From Candidatus Atribacteria bacterium (lineage in GTDB: Bacteria > Atribacterota > Atribacteria > Atribacterales > Atribacteraceae), in contig JAPLGF010000282.1 of the NCBI GenBank assembly GCA_026390275.1, positions 1 to 7,808 of the forward strand: a stretch of DNA of 7,808 bases, in the 5' to 3' direction. The notes under the pieces are model-generated. The model saw nothing but the letters and a program-made list of their open reading frames with translations. It did not search any database and was not told where the DNA came from. The position numbers and the translations under genes are program-made. Shown piece by piece: positions 1 to 6,693 of the stretch; the first letter of the stretch is position 1; every line of letters starts with the position of its first letter.

Positions 1-32
1 AAATTATTTAAAATATTCCCATACCCAGAAAT

Positions 33-69
33 AAAACCAGGAAAAAATGACTCACAAGAGGGTGGTTTT
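33..69. repeat. 7-bp inverted repeat upstream of radical SAM gene
   Basis: AAAACCA at 33-39 is the exact reverse complement of TGGTTTT at 63-69, with 23 bases between them. The right arm lies where a -35 box would be expected for the promoter at 79-87, and a run of five T follows the arm start (66-70). It could be an operator or the weak terminator of a gene to the left. The arms are short and AT-rich, so chance is a serious alternative. Confidence 0.25.
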
Positions 70-78
70 TACATGATA

Positions 79-87
79 TGGTATAAT
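79..87 (+). promoter_or_regulatory. Extended -10 promoter of the radical SAM gene
   Basis: TGGTATAAT at 79-87 is a perfect extended -10 element (TG, one base, TATAAT). No convincing -35 box lies 16-18 bases upstream, which is common for extended -10 promoters. Transcription would begin near position 94, giving a leader of about 25 bases before the ATG at 119. The in-frame ATG at 86 falls inside the -10 box, so it would not be on this transcript. Confidence 0.65.
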
Positions 88-118
88 GAGAATACGTATT
101 TTGAGGGAGGGTCTTGCA

Positions 119-1576
119 ATGGGTACTTTTGATTCAATAAAAGCTTTTGGTACTGAACAGGTGGTCAAAGCAATGGTCGGTTCTTTACGAAACGCTTCTG
201 ATGAAACCATCATCAAGCTCACCTATCTTGCGGAAAAGTTGACACCGATTGAATACTATCGCGACCAGATTCGGGGCCTTCGCCAGATGTTTGAGGAAAA
301 GCGGCCGCAAATTGTTTTAGCCCGTCGAGTGCTCCAGGAAACCCACCCCAATGTGAGACAGAAACTCATCGAAAATCTCATTGTGAAAAGTATCCTACTG
401 GGAGTTCCAAAAAGACAAAAATTAGAAAAAGAACTCGGTTGCCAGGTACCATTCTTCTTCGTGGTGAGCCCCAGCATGCGGTGCAACCTCAACTGCTACG
501 GATGCTATGCCGGAGAATATCGGAAAGAAAGCGACATGCCCATAGAAAACTTGGATCGGATCTTCACTGAAGCCAACGAAATAGGCATGAATTTTTTGAC
601 CTTTTCCGGGGGAGAGCCCTTCTTCCGGAAGGAACACGTCGATCTCATGGAAAAACATGAAGAAATCTCCTTCCAAGTCTACACCAACGGAACGTTCATC
701 GACCGGGACCTGGCGAGACGGTTATCCAAGATGGGAAATGTGTATCCCTGCATCAGCGTCGAGGGATATGAAGCAGAAACCGATGCTCGAAGAGGAAAAG
801 GAACATATAAAAAAATCATGGGTGCCATGGAAGCACTCCGGGACGAAGGAGTACTTTTCGGATTCTCCATTACCGCCACCAGCAAAAACACCGAGTTGGT
901 ATGCAGCGATGAATTCATGGATAATCTCATCAATAAAGGCCCCAGTTTTGGATGGTACTTCACCTATGTTCCGGTAGGTAAAAAACCGGATGTCAGCTTG
1001 ATGCCTACACCGGAACAGCGTCTCGTCCTGCGGGATCATGTTCATCATCTCCGGTATGACAAGCCCATTTTCATCGGAGATTTCTGGAATGACGGTCCCT
1101 ACGTTGGTGGATGTTTAGCCGGAGGGAGACGGTACTTCCATATTAATAATGCCGGGGATGTTGAACCCTGCGTTTTTTGCCATTTTACCGTCGATAACAT
1201 CAAAGATAAGAGTCTAAAAGAAGTCTTCTCCTCACCCTTCTTCCGAGCTATCCAGGAAGATCAGCCGTATGATAACAATCTGATGCGTCCCTGCATGCTC
1301 ATCGATGTTCCCGAATCTTTACGGCAGGCGGTGGAAAAATATGGTGCCCGTCCCAGCCACGAAGGAGCAGATACCATCATCCATGAATTAAAGGACGATA
1401 TCGACAAATATTCCGCTGCCTATAAAAAGTTAGCCGACGATTTCTGGGAGAACAACTATAAAGGGACCATCTATTACAAAGATTACCGAACAGAGAGAAA
1501 AGAATACATTGATAATCTCCAGGAAAAAGTAGAAAAGAAAGAAACCCAGGAAAAAGCAGAAAAGACCCGGGTCTAA
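119..1576 (+). CDS. Radical SAM protein with SPASM-like C-terminal cysteines
   Basis: A 485-residue radical SAM enzyme that should bind a [4Fe-4S] cluster and cleave S-adenosylmethionine to a 5'-deoxyadenosyl radical; the substrate is unknown. The cluster motif CxxxCxxC is at C122, C126 and C129 (CNLNCYGC), and the SAM-binding GGEP motif is at 164-167. About 115 mainly helical residues precede the core. After the barrel, C332, C351, C354 and C392, with a segment reading NIKDKSLKEVFSSPFFRAI, resemble a reduced SPASM/twitch domain that could ligate a second cluster. The last 30 residues are Lys/Glu-rich and probably helical. The start at 119 is chosen because GAGGGAGG (103-110) sits at good spacing; the upstream ATG at 86 lies within the promoter. 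No signal peptide or membrane segment is seen. The right neighbour is convergent and unrelated, and no precursor peptide or partner gene is visible, so context gives no function. Confidence 0.9.
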   Translation: MGTFDSIKAFGTEQVVKAMVGSLRNASDETIIKLTYLAEKLTPIEYYRDQIRGLRQMFEEKRPQIVLARRVLQETHPNVRQKLIENLIVKSILLGVPKRQKLEKELGCQVPFFFVVSPSMRCNLNCYGCYAGEYRKESDMPIENLDRIFTEANEIGMNFLTFSGGEPFFRKEHVDLMEKHEEISFQVYTNGTFIDRDLARRLSKMGNVYPCISVEGYEAETDARRGKGTYKKIMGAMEALRDEGVLFGFSITATSKNTELVCSDEFMDNLINKGPSFGWYFTYVPVGKKPDVSLMPTPEQRLVLRDHVHHLRYDKPIFIGDFWNDGPYVGGCLAGGRRYFHINNAGDVEPCVFCHFTVDNIKDKSLKEVFSSPFFRAIQEDQPYDNNLMRPCMLIDVPESLRQAVEKYGARPSHEGADTIIHELKDDIDKYSAAYKKLADDFWENNYKGTIYYKDYRTERKEYIDNLQEKVEKKETQEKAEKTRV

Positions 1577-1585
1577 AAACTCCTA

Positions 1586-1617
1586 CCCCTCTCCGAAGAG
1601 AGGGGTTTTCCCCTCTC
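1586..1617. terminator. Bidirectional intrinsic terminator with three overlapping arms
   Basis: CCCCTCTC (1586-1593), GAGAGGGG (1598-1605) and CCCCTCTC (1610-1617) form a set in which the middle arm can pair with either outer arm. On the plus strand the first two arms make an 8-bp hairpin with a CGAA loop followed by TTTT, ten bases after the radical SAM stop codon. On the minus strand the same arms form a stem closed by a UUCG tetraloop, with a five-T run several bases downstream. The third arm ends directly against the purE stop codon. It therefore serves two convergent genes. Confidence 0.8.
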
Positions 1618-2109
1618 TCATTCCTGCCTTTCTATATCTTGACTGGCACGTTCCAAGGCTAACCTTTGTTCCTCTCGATAGATGCGAAGTCTCTCTTTCA
1701 AAGCCGGATCAGTAAGGGAGACAATTTCCACCGCTAAAAGAGCGGCATTCCGAGCCCCTGACTTCCCGATCCCCACCCCAGCACAGGGAATCCCGGCTGG
1801 CATCTGCACGATCGAAAAAAGAGCATCCAATCCTAAAAGAGATGAAGAATCCAGGGGGACACCGATCACCGGACACAAAGTTTTTGACGCCAGAATGCCG
1901 GGAAGGTGAGCAGCAAATCCTGCCATGGCAATCACCACCTGCACATTTTCTTTCTCCATTTCCTGGATAATCTGATCGATCTTTTCCGGAGAACGATGGG
2001 CAGAGGCGACAAAAAGCCGGTAGGCAATTCCGAACTCTCGCAGGAGAGTAGTACACTCTTTGGCATATTCCTGATCATGGGGACTGCCGATAACCACATA
2101 AACTGACAT
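1618..2109 (-). CDS. purE: PurE, 5-(carboxyamino)imidazole ribonucleotide mutase or AIR carboxylase
   Basis: This 163-residue cytoplasmic enzyme forms CAIR in purine synthesis, either by rearranging N5-CAIR (class I) or by carboxylating AIR directly. Visible family motifs are the phosphate-binding N-terminus G8-S9 with D12, the catalytic SAHR with H38, AAHLPG at 66-71, and a long block GVPLDSSSLLGLDALFSIVQMPAGIP. The family is clear, but two conserved spots differ. The usual GSxSD reads GSPHD, and the usual GAGGAAHLPG loop reads MAGFAAHLPG. The AHLPG block argues against a class II enzyme. purE is the last gene of the operon. Its ATG lies three bases after the purD stop codon, and its ribosome binding site GGGAGGAG is inside purD. 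No purK is present in the window, so the source of N5-CAIR, if needed, is unknown. Confidence 0.92.
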   Translation of the reverse strand: MSVYVVIGSPHDQEYAKECTTLLREFGIAYRLFVASAHRSPEKIDQIIQEMEKENVQVVIAMAGFAAHLPGILASKTLCPVIGVPLDSSSLLGLDALFSIVQMPAGIPCAGVGIGKSGARNAALLAVEIVSLTDPALKERLRIYREEQRLALERASQDIERQE

Positions 2110-2112
2110 ATC

Positions 2113-3396
2113 TCACTCCTCCCGATGGAACGCCCGGTATCCAATATCATGGCGGTAATATATGTTTTCAAAACGTATTTTTCCTGCTCCATTATATGCA
2201 TTCTGGGCCGCTTGCTTGAGATCTTCACCAAAAGCACAGACGTTCAGAACCCGTCCTCCCGAGCTATAAATGACTTCTTCTCTTTCTTCCGTGGCAGCAT
2301 GAAATACCAAAACAGAACTCCGAGGGTCATTGGTAAATAATTCCAGGCCTTCGATTTGTTTCCCGGTTTCAAACTGCCCGGGATATCCCCGACTGGTGAG
2401 CACCACGCCCAGCATGGGTTGTGGCGTGATGTCCAAATGGATGGTATGAAGTTCGCCCTTCAAAATCGCCAGATTGATTTCGATCCAATCGTTTCTTAAA
2501 CGAGGGAGAACCACCTGTGATTCGGGGTCACCCAACCGAACGTTGAATTCCAGAACCGAAACATCCTTCTTTTTCGAAATCATCAGTCCGAGGTAAATAA
2601 TACCCCGGTAATGAAGCCCCTCTTGATGGATTCCTTCCACCAAGGGATGAATGATCTCCTTTTCAATTTTTTGAAGAATCTTGTCACTCACCACCGGTGC
2701 CGGAGAATAGGCGCCCATTCCTCCGGTATTCGGTCCCACATCGCCATCTCCTACCCGTTTATGATCCTGGGAAGAGGGGAGGATGAGATAGGTCTCCCCA
2801 TCAAAGAGGAGCATGAGGGTGGCTTCTTCCCCTTCTAAGTATTGCTCGATAATCACTCGATCTCCGGCGTTACCAAACGTTTTTGCTTTCATGATGTCTT
2901 CCAATACCTCGACCCCTTCATCCTGGTCTTCCACAATAAATACTCCTTTTCCGGAAGCCAGACCATCAGCCTTAATAACCAGGGGGAAATCCTTTTCCCC
3001 GCGAAGAAAAGAGATAGCTGGGGAGACCTCCTGAAAGACCTCCCAATGAGCGGTCGGAATATAATACTTTTGCATAAAGGATTTGGCATACACCTTGCTG
3101 GATTCGAGTTGTGCCGCGTTCTTGTCCGGTCCCATAATGGGACACCCCTTCCCGGAAAAAAGGTCCACGATACCAGCAGCCAGGGGGGCTTCCGGTCCGA
3201 CCAAGGTAAGATCAATCTTCTTTTCCTGTGCGAAACGCAACATCTCCTCTGTATTTCGCAGGGTAAGGTTCGTTCCGAGCGGACCCATCCCCCCATTACC
3301 GGGAATACAATACAGTTCATCCACGTCTCCATTCTGTGCCACCTTCCAGGCGATACAATGCTCTCTTCCCCCACCACCAATGAGCATAACTTTCAT
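2113..3396 (-). CDS. purD: Phosphoribosylamine-glycine ligase (GAR synthetase)
   Basis: This 427-residue ATP-grasp ligase joins glycine to 5-phosphoribosylamine with ATP to give GAR, the second step of purine synthesis, in the cytoplasm. The length matches the usual 420-430. In order one sees GGGGREH at 7-13 (N-terminal nucleotide-like fold), the ESSKVYAKSFM segment, ADGLASGKGV of the ATP-grasp fold, VIIEQYLEGEEATL, HKRVGDGDVGPNTGGMG near 211-227 (substrate and ATP site), and NVRLGDPESQ near 287 with metal-binding acidic residues. The ATG at 3396 is chosen over the in-frame GTG at 3405 because the GTG overlaps its own AAGGAG site, while the ATG has eight bases of spacing and gives the typical MKVMLIGGGG start. 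It follows purN by five bases and precedes purE by three, so all three are probably translated from one message. Confidence 0.97.
   Translation of the reverse strand: MKVMLIGGGGREHCIAWKVAQNGDVDELYCIPGNGGMGPLGTNLTLRNTEEMLRFAQEKKIDLTLVGPEAPLAAGIVDLFSGKGCPIMGPDKNAAQLESSKVYAKSFMQKYYIPTAHWEVFQEVSPAISFLRGEKDFPLVIKADGLASGKGVFIVEDQDEGVEVLEDIMKAKTFGNAGDRVIIEQYLEGEEATLMLLFDGETYLILPSSQDHKRVGDGDVGPNTGGMGAYSPAPVVSDKILQKIEKEIIHPLVEGIHQEGLHYRGIIYLGLMISKKKDVSVLEFNVRLGDPESQVVLPRLRNDWIEINLAILKGELHTIHLDITPQPMLGVVLTSRGYPGQFETGKQIEGLELFTNDPRSSVLVFHAATEEREEVIYSSGGRVLNVCAFGEDLKQAAQNAYNGAGKIRFENIYYRHDIGYRAFHREE
2116..2123 (-). promoter_or_regulatory. purE ribosome binding site fused to purD stop
   Basis: GGGAGGAG at 2123-2116 (minus strand) runs directly into the purD TGA at 2115-2113, giving GGAGTGA. 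It sits six bases before the purE ATG. The last two Glu codons of PurD are both GAG and form the binding site. Confidence 0.8.
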
Positions 3397-3401
3397 ACTA
3401 C

Positions 3402-4019
3402 TCACTCCTTTATCTTGACCATTCTTCCCATAATTTCCAGCTTATTACCCAGAAATAACCGGACTGCTTCCGGATAAACCCGGTGTTCCTGTTCCAGTAT
3501 GCGTTCAGAAAGTGATTCCACCGTATCGGAATCGTGCACCGGAACTGCTGCCTGCCCAATGATCGGCCCCGTATCCATACCTTCATCGACAAGATGGACG
3601 GTACAACCACTCACCTTCACTCCGTATTCCACTGCCTGTCTCTGCGCTTCCAGACCCGGAAAAGACGGAAGGAGTGAGGGATGAATATTCAAAATCCGGT
3701 ACCGAAAACGGGAAACGATCGTTCTCCCCACCATCCGCATATAACCGGCCAAACAGATGAGGGATGGGTTCACTTGTTCCAAGACCGAAAGGAGACTTGT
3801 TTCGTATTCCTTTTTCCCGGAAAATGTTTGGTAATCTAAAAGGCAGGTGGGGATGGATTCCTTTTCCGCCCGCTTGAGAGCATAGGCACCTGGTGTATCA
3901 CTGATGACGAGAGAAAGAGAACCAGAAATAAATCCCAGCTTCGTTGCTTCAATTAAAGCTTGAAGATTACTCCCCCGCCCGGAGACAAGGACGACGAACG
4001 ATTTCTCATCCAACCACAT
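3402..4019 (-). CDS. purN: Phosphoribosylglycinamide formyltransferase (GAR transformylase)
   Basis: This 205-residue enzyme transfers a formyl group from 10-formyltetrahydrofolate to GAR, giving FGAR. The phosphate-binding loop SGRGSNLQAL is at 13-22. The catalytic triad is visible as N111 and H113 in NIHPSLLPSFPG, and D149 in the DEGMDTGPIIGQ folate-loop segment. Length is close to the roughly 190-215 residues typical of PurN. The open frame extends upstream to 4118, but those 33 residues have no family counterpart and overlap purM. The ATG at 4019 has AAGGAAGG just upstream (4030-4023) and places the glycine-rich loop at the normal distance from the N-terminus. The gene overlaps the end of purM by 14 bases in another frame, which suggests coupled translation. 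Use of PurN rather than PurT implies folate-dependent formylation at this step. Confidence 0.96.
   Translation of the reverse strand: MWLDEKSFVVLVSGRGSNLQALIEATKLGFISGSLSLVISDTPGAYALKRAEKESIPTCLLDYQTFSGKKEYETSLLSVLEQVNPSLICLAGYMRMVGRTIVSRFRYRILNIHPSLLPSFPGLEAQRQAVEYGVKVSGCTVHLVDEGMDTGPIIGQAAVPVHDSDTVESLSERILEQEHRVYPEAVRLFLGNKLEIMGRMVKIKE
3405..3410 (-). promoter_or_regulatory. purD ribosome binding site fused to purN stop
   Basis: AAGGAG at 3410-3405 (minus strand) encodes the final Lys-Glu of PurN and runs into the purN TGA at 3404-3402, giving GGAGTGA. Spacing to the purD ATG at 3396 is eight bases. This site decides the purD start. Confidence 0.8.
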
Positions 4020-5034
4020 CCACCTTCCTTTCCCCTGGTATGACTTCCCCACAAATCCAGGGATGTTCCCCTTTTTCAGATAAAACATGCAGGGTGCTGG
4101 TAAGATCATTTTTCCCAATGATCAGAACCAGACCAATTCCCATATTAAAAGTCTTCCACATATCCTGGTCGGGAATATTTCCCAGCTGCTGAATGATAGA
4201 AAAAATCCAGGGAAGGGATATTGATTTTCGATCGATACGAATTCCACAACCGGGAGGGAGAATCCGGGGGACATTTCCTGGTATCCCACTTCCGGTAATA
4301 TGGGCAATACCCTTGACCGGAACCTGCTGGATAAGCGACAAGACGGGACGGGTATAAATCCGGGTGGGTCGAAGCAACTCATCTGCCACCGGATGTCCAT
4401 CAATAATGGCATCGTAGCTAATGCCAGCTGTATCCAGTACTTTCCTTACCAACGAAAAACCATTGCTGTGAAGACCAGAAGACGGAAGGGCCAATACCAG
4501 GTCACCCGGTCGAATGGATTGGCCATCAATCATCTTCTTTTCATCCACCAACCCCACAGTAAAACCAGCAAGATCATACTCTCCCGGAAGATACATTCCG
4601 GGCATTTCCGCAGTTTCGCCTCCCAAAAGGGCGCAGCCGGCCATCCGGCACCCCTCCGCCACTCCTCCTACCACCGCTTCCAGGGTGTCAGCATCCAGCG
4701 TACCGCACGCAAAATAATCGAGAAAGAAAAGTGGTTCTGCTCCCACACAGAGGACATCATTCACACACATCGCAACTAAATCGATTCCCACGGTATCATG
4801 CCGACCCAGAGCAAAGGCAACTTTAAGTTTCGTTCCCACTCCGTCGGTTCCCGCCACCAGGCAGGGAGACGATCCCCCACCCGATAACCGGAAAACACCG
4901 GAAAAACCCCCCACTCCGGCTATGACTTCAGGCCTCCCGGTCTTTTCAACCAGGACTTTGATCCGCTCCACGGTTTGATCTGCCAGATCGATATGGACAC
5001 CCGCTTTTTCATACGTCCAGTGTTCACCCATCAT
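4006..5034 (-). CDS. purM: Phosphoribosylformylglycinamidine cyclo-ligase (AIR synthetase)
   Basis: This enzyme closes the imidazole ring of FGAM with ATP to give AIR. The chain is 342 residues, within the usual 330-350. Numbering from the ATG at 5034, the ATP-site segment AGTDGVGTK is at 61-69, the conserved MCVND segment ends at N92-D93, GGETAEMPG is at 138-146, and further on come PSSGLHSNGFSLVRK and HITGSGIPGNVPRILP. Start choice is slightly open. GTG at 5040 overlaps both the purB stop and the AAGGAG site, so ATG at 5034 (spacing five) or 5031 (spacing eight) is more likely. The purB stop lies two bases upstream and the end overlaps purN by 14 bases. Product and substrate neighbours in the operon (purN before, purE after in the pathway) fit its role. 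Confidence 0.96.
   Translation of the reverse strand: MMGEHWTYEKAGVHIDLADQTVERIKVLVEKTGRPEVIAGVGGFSGVFRLSGGGSSPCLVAGTDGVGTKLKVAFALGRHDTVGIDLVAMCVNDVLCVGAEPLFFLDYFACGTLDADTLEAVVGGVAEGCRMAGCALLGGETAEMPGMYLPGEYDLAGFTVGLVDEKKMIDGQSIRPGDLVLALPSSGLHSNGFSLVRKVLDTAGISYDAIIDGHPVADELLRPTRIYTRPVLSLIQQVPVKGIAHITGSGIPGNVPRILPPGCGIRIDRKSISLPWIFSIIQQLGNIPDQDMWKTFNMGIGLVLIIGKNDLTSTLHVLSEKGEHPWICGEVIPGERKVDVVG
4023..4030 (-). promoter_or_regulatory. purN ribosome binding site inside purM
   Basis: AAGGAAGG at 4030-4023 (minus strand) lies within the last codons of purM, upstream of the purN ATG at 4019. It supports the short purN start and means ribosomes finishing purM can reload on purN. Confidence 0.7.
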
Positions 5035-5036
5035 TT

Positions 5037-6341
5037 TCACTCCTTCGTGAGTCCGGTCCGGCGAAAAATAGTATCGACCGACTGGAGATAATGAGCATAA
5101 TCAAAGAGCCGTTCTAATTCCTCCCGGTGAAAATACTGCATCAGTTCTGGATCGCTTAAAAGGACGTCTAAAAAGTATAGTGTCCCGCTCTCCCAAGTTT
5201 TAAGGGTTGACCGTTGAACCAGCGTATAGGCCTCTTCACGGGTGAGTCCTTTTTTGATCAGTTCCAGCAACACTCGTTCGGAAAAGATCAGGCCCCGGCT
5301 CTGTTCCAGGTTCTTTTTCATATGATCCGGATAGACCACCAGGTGGTCGATGAGCCGAATGAAGGTGTGAAGAAGGTAATCAGTCAGAAGGCAACAATCC
5401 GGAAGGATGATTCGCTCCGCCGAGGAGTGGGAAATGTCCCGCTCATGCCAGAGGGGAATATTTTCCATGGCAACCAACAGATTTCCCCGGAGGACACGGC
5501 TCAAACCACAGATTTGTTCTCCAGTTATGGGATTCTTTTTATGGGGCATGGCGGAGGATCCTTTCTGACCGCGAGAGAATCCCTCTTCGACTTCTCGTAT
5601 TTCCGTCCGCTGTAAGCTCCGGAGTTCCAAAGCAAATTTCTCCAGCGACGTCCCCACCATCGTCATGGCCCATACAAATTCGGCATACCGGTCCCGCTGG
5701 ACAATCTGGGTAGATACTTCTGCTGGCTGTAAACCCAATTTTTGACAGACATACTCTTCCACCTGGGGAGATACGTTAGCAAAGTTGCCCACTGCTCCGG
5801 AGATTTTTCCCACCCCAATGATGTCCCGAGCATGGACCAGACGTTCCCGATTGCGACCCATTTCGGTATACCACATCGCCAATTTGAGACCGAAGGTCGT
5901 TGGTTCGGCATGAACACCGTGAGTTCTTCCCACCATCAAGGTAGAGTGATGTTCCAGGGCTTTTTTTCGGATGGATTCCATTGCTTGAATGCAATCTTCC
6001 AGGAGAAGATCAGCTGACTCCTTCATCACATACCCCTGGGTCGTATCCAGCATATCGGAGGAGGTCATTCCAAAATGGAGAAAGCGGGACTCTGGACCGC
6101 ATTTTTCGGAAATACTGGTCAAGAAGGCAATTACATCATGATGGGTTATTTTTTCGATCTCCCTCATTCGCTCCAGAGAAAAAGAGGCATTTTTTTTAAT
6201 TTTTTCCAGGTCATCGCGGGAGAGAAGACCCACTTTTTCCCACGCTTCCAGGGCCAGTATTTCCACTTTCAACCAGATCTCGGCCCGGTGTTCATCCGAC
6301 CAGATCCTGGTCATTTGAGGTAAGCTATATCGTTCGATCAT
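5037..6341 (-). CDS. purB: Adenylosuccinate lyase
   Basis: This 434-residue lyase of the fumarase/aspartase superfamily, normally a homotetramer, removes fumarate twice in purine metabolism: from SAICAR to give AICAR, and from adenylosuccinate to give AMP. Starting at the ATG at 6341, the active-site histidines fall at H68 (in THHD) and H141 (in GRTHGVHAEPT). As I recall, these are the same numbers as in Bacillus subtilis PurB, which strongly supports this start over the open-frame extension to 6383. The TSSDMLDT segment is at 93-100. The superfamily signature GSSAMPHKKNP begins at 261 and supplies the flexible-loop serines S262/S263. The gene starts inside the stop codon of the zinc-ribbon gene (ATGA overlap at 6341-6338) with only a weak GGGGG-type binding site, so it probably depends on translational coupling. 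purM follows two bases after its stop. Confidence 0.97.
   Translation of the reverse strand: MIERYSLPQMTRIWSDEHRAEIWLKVEILALEAWEKVGLLSRDDLEKIKKNASFSLERMREIEKITHHDVIAFLTSISEKCGPESRFLHFGMTSSDMLDTTQGYVMKESADLLLEDCIQAMESIRKKALEHHSTLMVGRTHGVHAEPTTFGLKLAMWYTEMGRNRERLVHARDIIGVGKISGAVGNFANVSPQVEEYVCQKLGLQPAEVSTQIVQRDRYAEFVWAMTMVGTSLEKFALELRSLQRTEIREVEEGFSRGQKGSSAMPHKKNPITGEQICGLSRVLRGNLLVAMENIPLWHERDISHSSAERIILPDCCLLTDYLLHTFIRLIDHLVVYPDHMKKNLEQSRGLIFSERVLLELIKKGLTREEAYTLVQRSTLKTWESGTLYFLDVLLSDPELMQYFHREELERLFDYAHYLQSVDTIFRRTGLTKE
5040..5045 (-). promoter_or_regulatory. purM ribosome binding site fused to purB stop
   Basis: AAGGAG at 5045-5040 (minus strand) encodes the final Lys-Glu of PurB and continues into its TGA at 5039-5037, again giving GGAGTGA. 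It serves the purM ATG at 5034 or 5031. Confidence 0.75.
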
Positions 6342-6667
6342 TCCGGACCCCCGTTCTTTTTCGCTTTCTGTTCCCCACCACAATACGAACAGAAACGAGC
6401 ACCCTCATCGATGTGCTTTCCACAAGAAATACATTTTTTTCTTGATTTCCCGCCACTTTCGCAATGAATTTCTTCCAAAACCAGATCTATTTCCTCTCCA
6501 AAGGAGGTGATTTCTTGATATTTTTCCCGGAGATCTTCCCGTTCCAGATCTTTGTTTTGTATCAAACCATACACTTGCTTCCCCAGTTCAGCAAAAACTC
6601 TTCCCATCTCCCGATCTAAATAACGGAGATGACGTTGTAAACGAAAAATATTAATAAAATTCCGCAC
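6338..6667 (-). CDS. Small coiled-coil / zinc-ribbon protein of unknown function, first gene of pur operon
   Basis: I do not recognise a named family. The 109-residue product has two parts. Residues 8-68 are heptad-like and charged (RLQRHLRYLDREMGRVFAEL, then KDLEREDLREKYQEITSF), suggesting a helical hairpin or dimeric coiled coil. Residues 79-97 form a four-cysteine zinc ribbon, C79-x2-C82 and C93-x2-C96 (CISCGK...FCSYCGG), followed by a short polar tail. There is no signal peptide or membrane segment, so a cytoplasmic protein is likely. The GTG at 6667 is preceded by GGGAG at eight bases. Its TGA overlaps the purB ATG, so the two are translationally coupled. Possible roles are nucleic-acid binding, protein bridging or autoregulation of the operon; none is shown. 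It is probably a real gene, given the good binding site, the overlap and the paired cysteines. Confidence 0.8.
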   Translation of the reverse strand: MRNFINIFRLQRHLRYLDREMGRVFAELGKQVYGLIQNKDLEREDLREKYQEITSFGEEIDLVLEEIHCESGGKSRKKCISCGKHIDEGARFCSYCGGEQKAKKNGGPE

Positions 6668-6693
6668 GGTATTCGCTCCCTTAAATTGATTTT

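Noticed and set aside
722..1048. 108-residue minus-strand open frame and similar antisense frames within the radical SAM gene.
   Set aside because: Shadows of a clear coding region, with no binding site or domain.
2842..3477. 211-residue plus-strand open frame.
   Set aside because: It lies antisense to purD and the end of purN, has no ribosome binding site or domain, and purD is unambiguous.
4020..4118. 33-residue N-terminal extension of PurN.
   Set aside because: It overlaps purM in another frame, has no family counterpart, and the ATG at 4019 has a good binding site.
6342..6383. 14-residue N-terminal extension of PurB.
   Set aside because: It overlaps the zinc-ribbon gene, and the ATG at 6341 places H68 and H141 at the positions I recall for Bacillus PurB.
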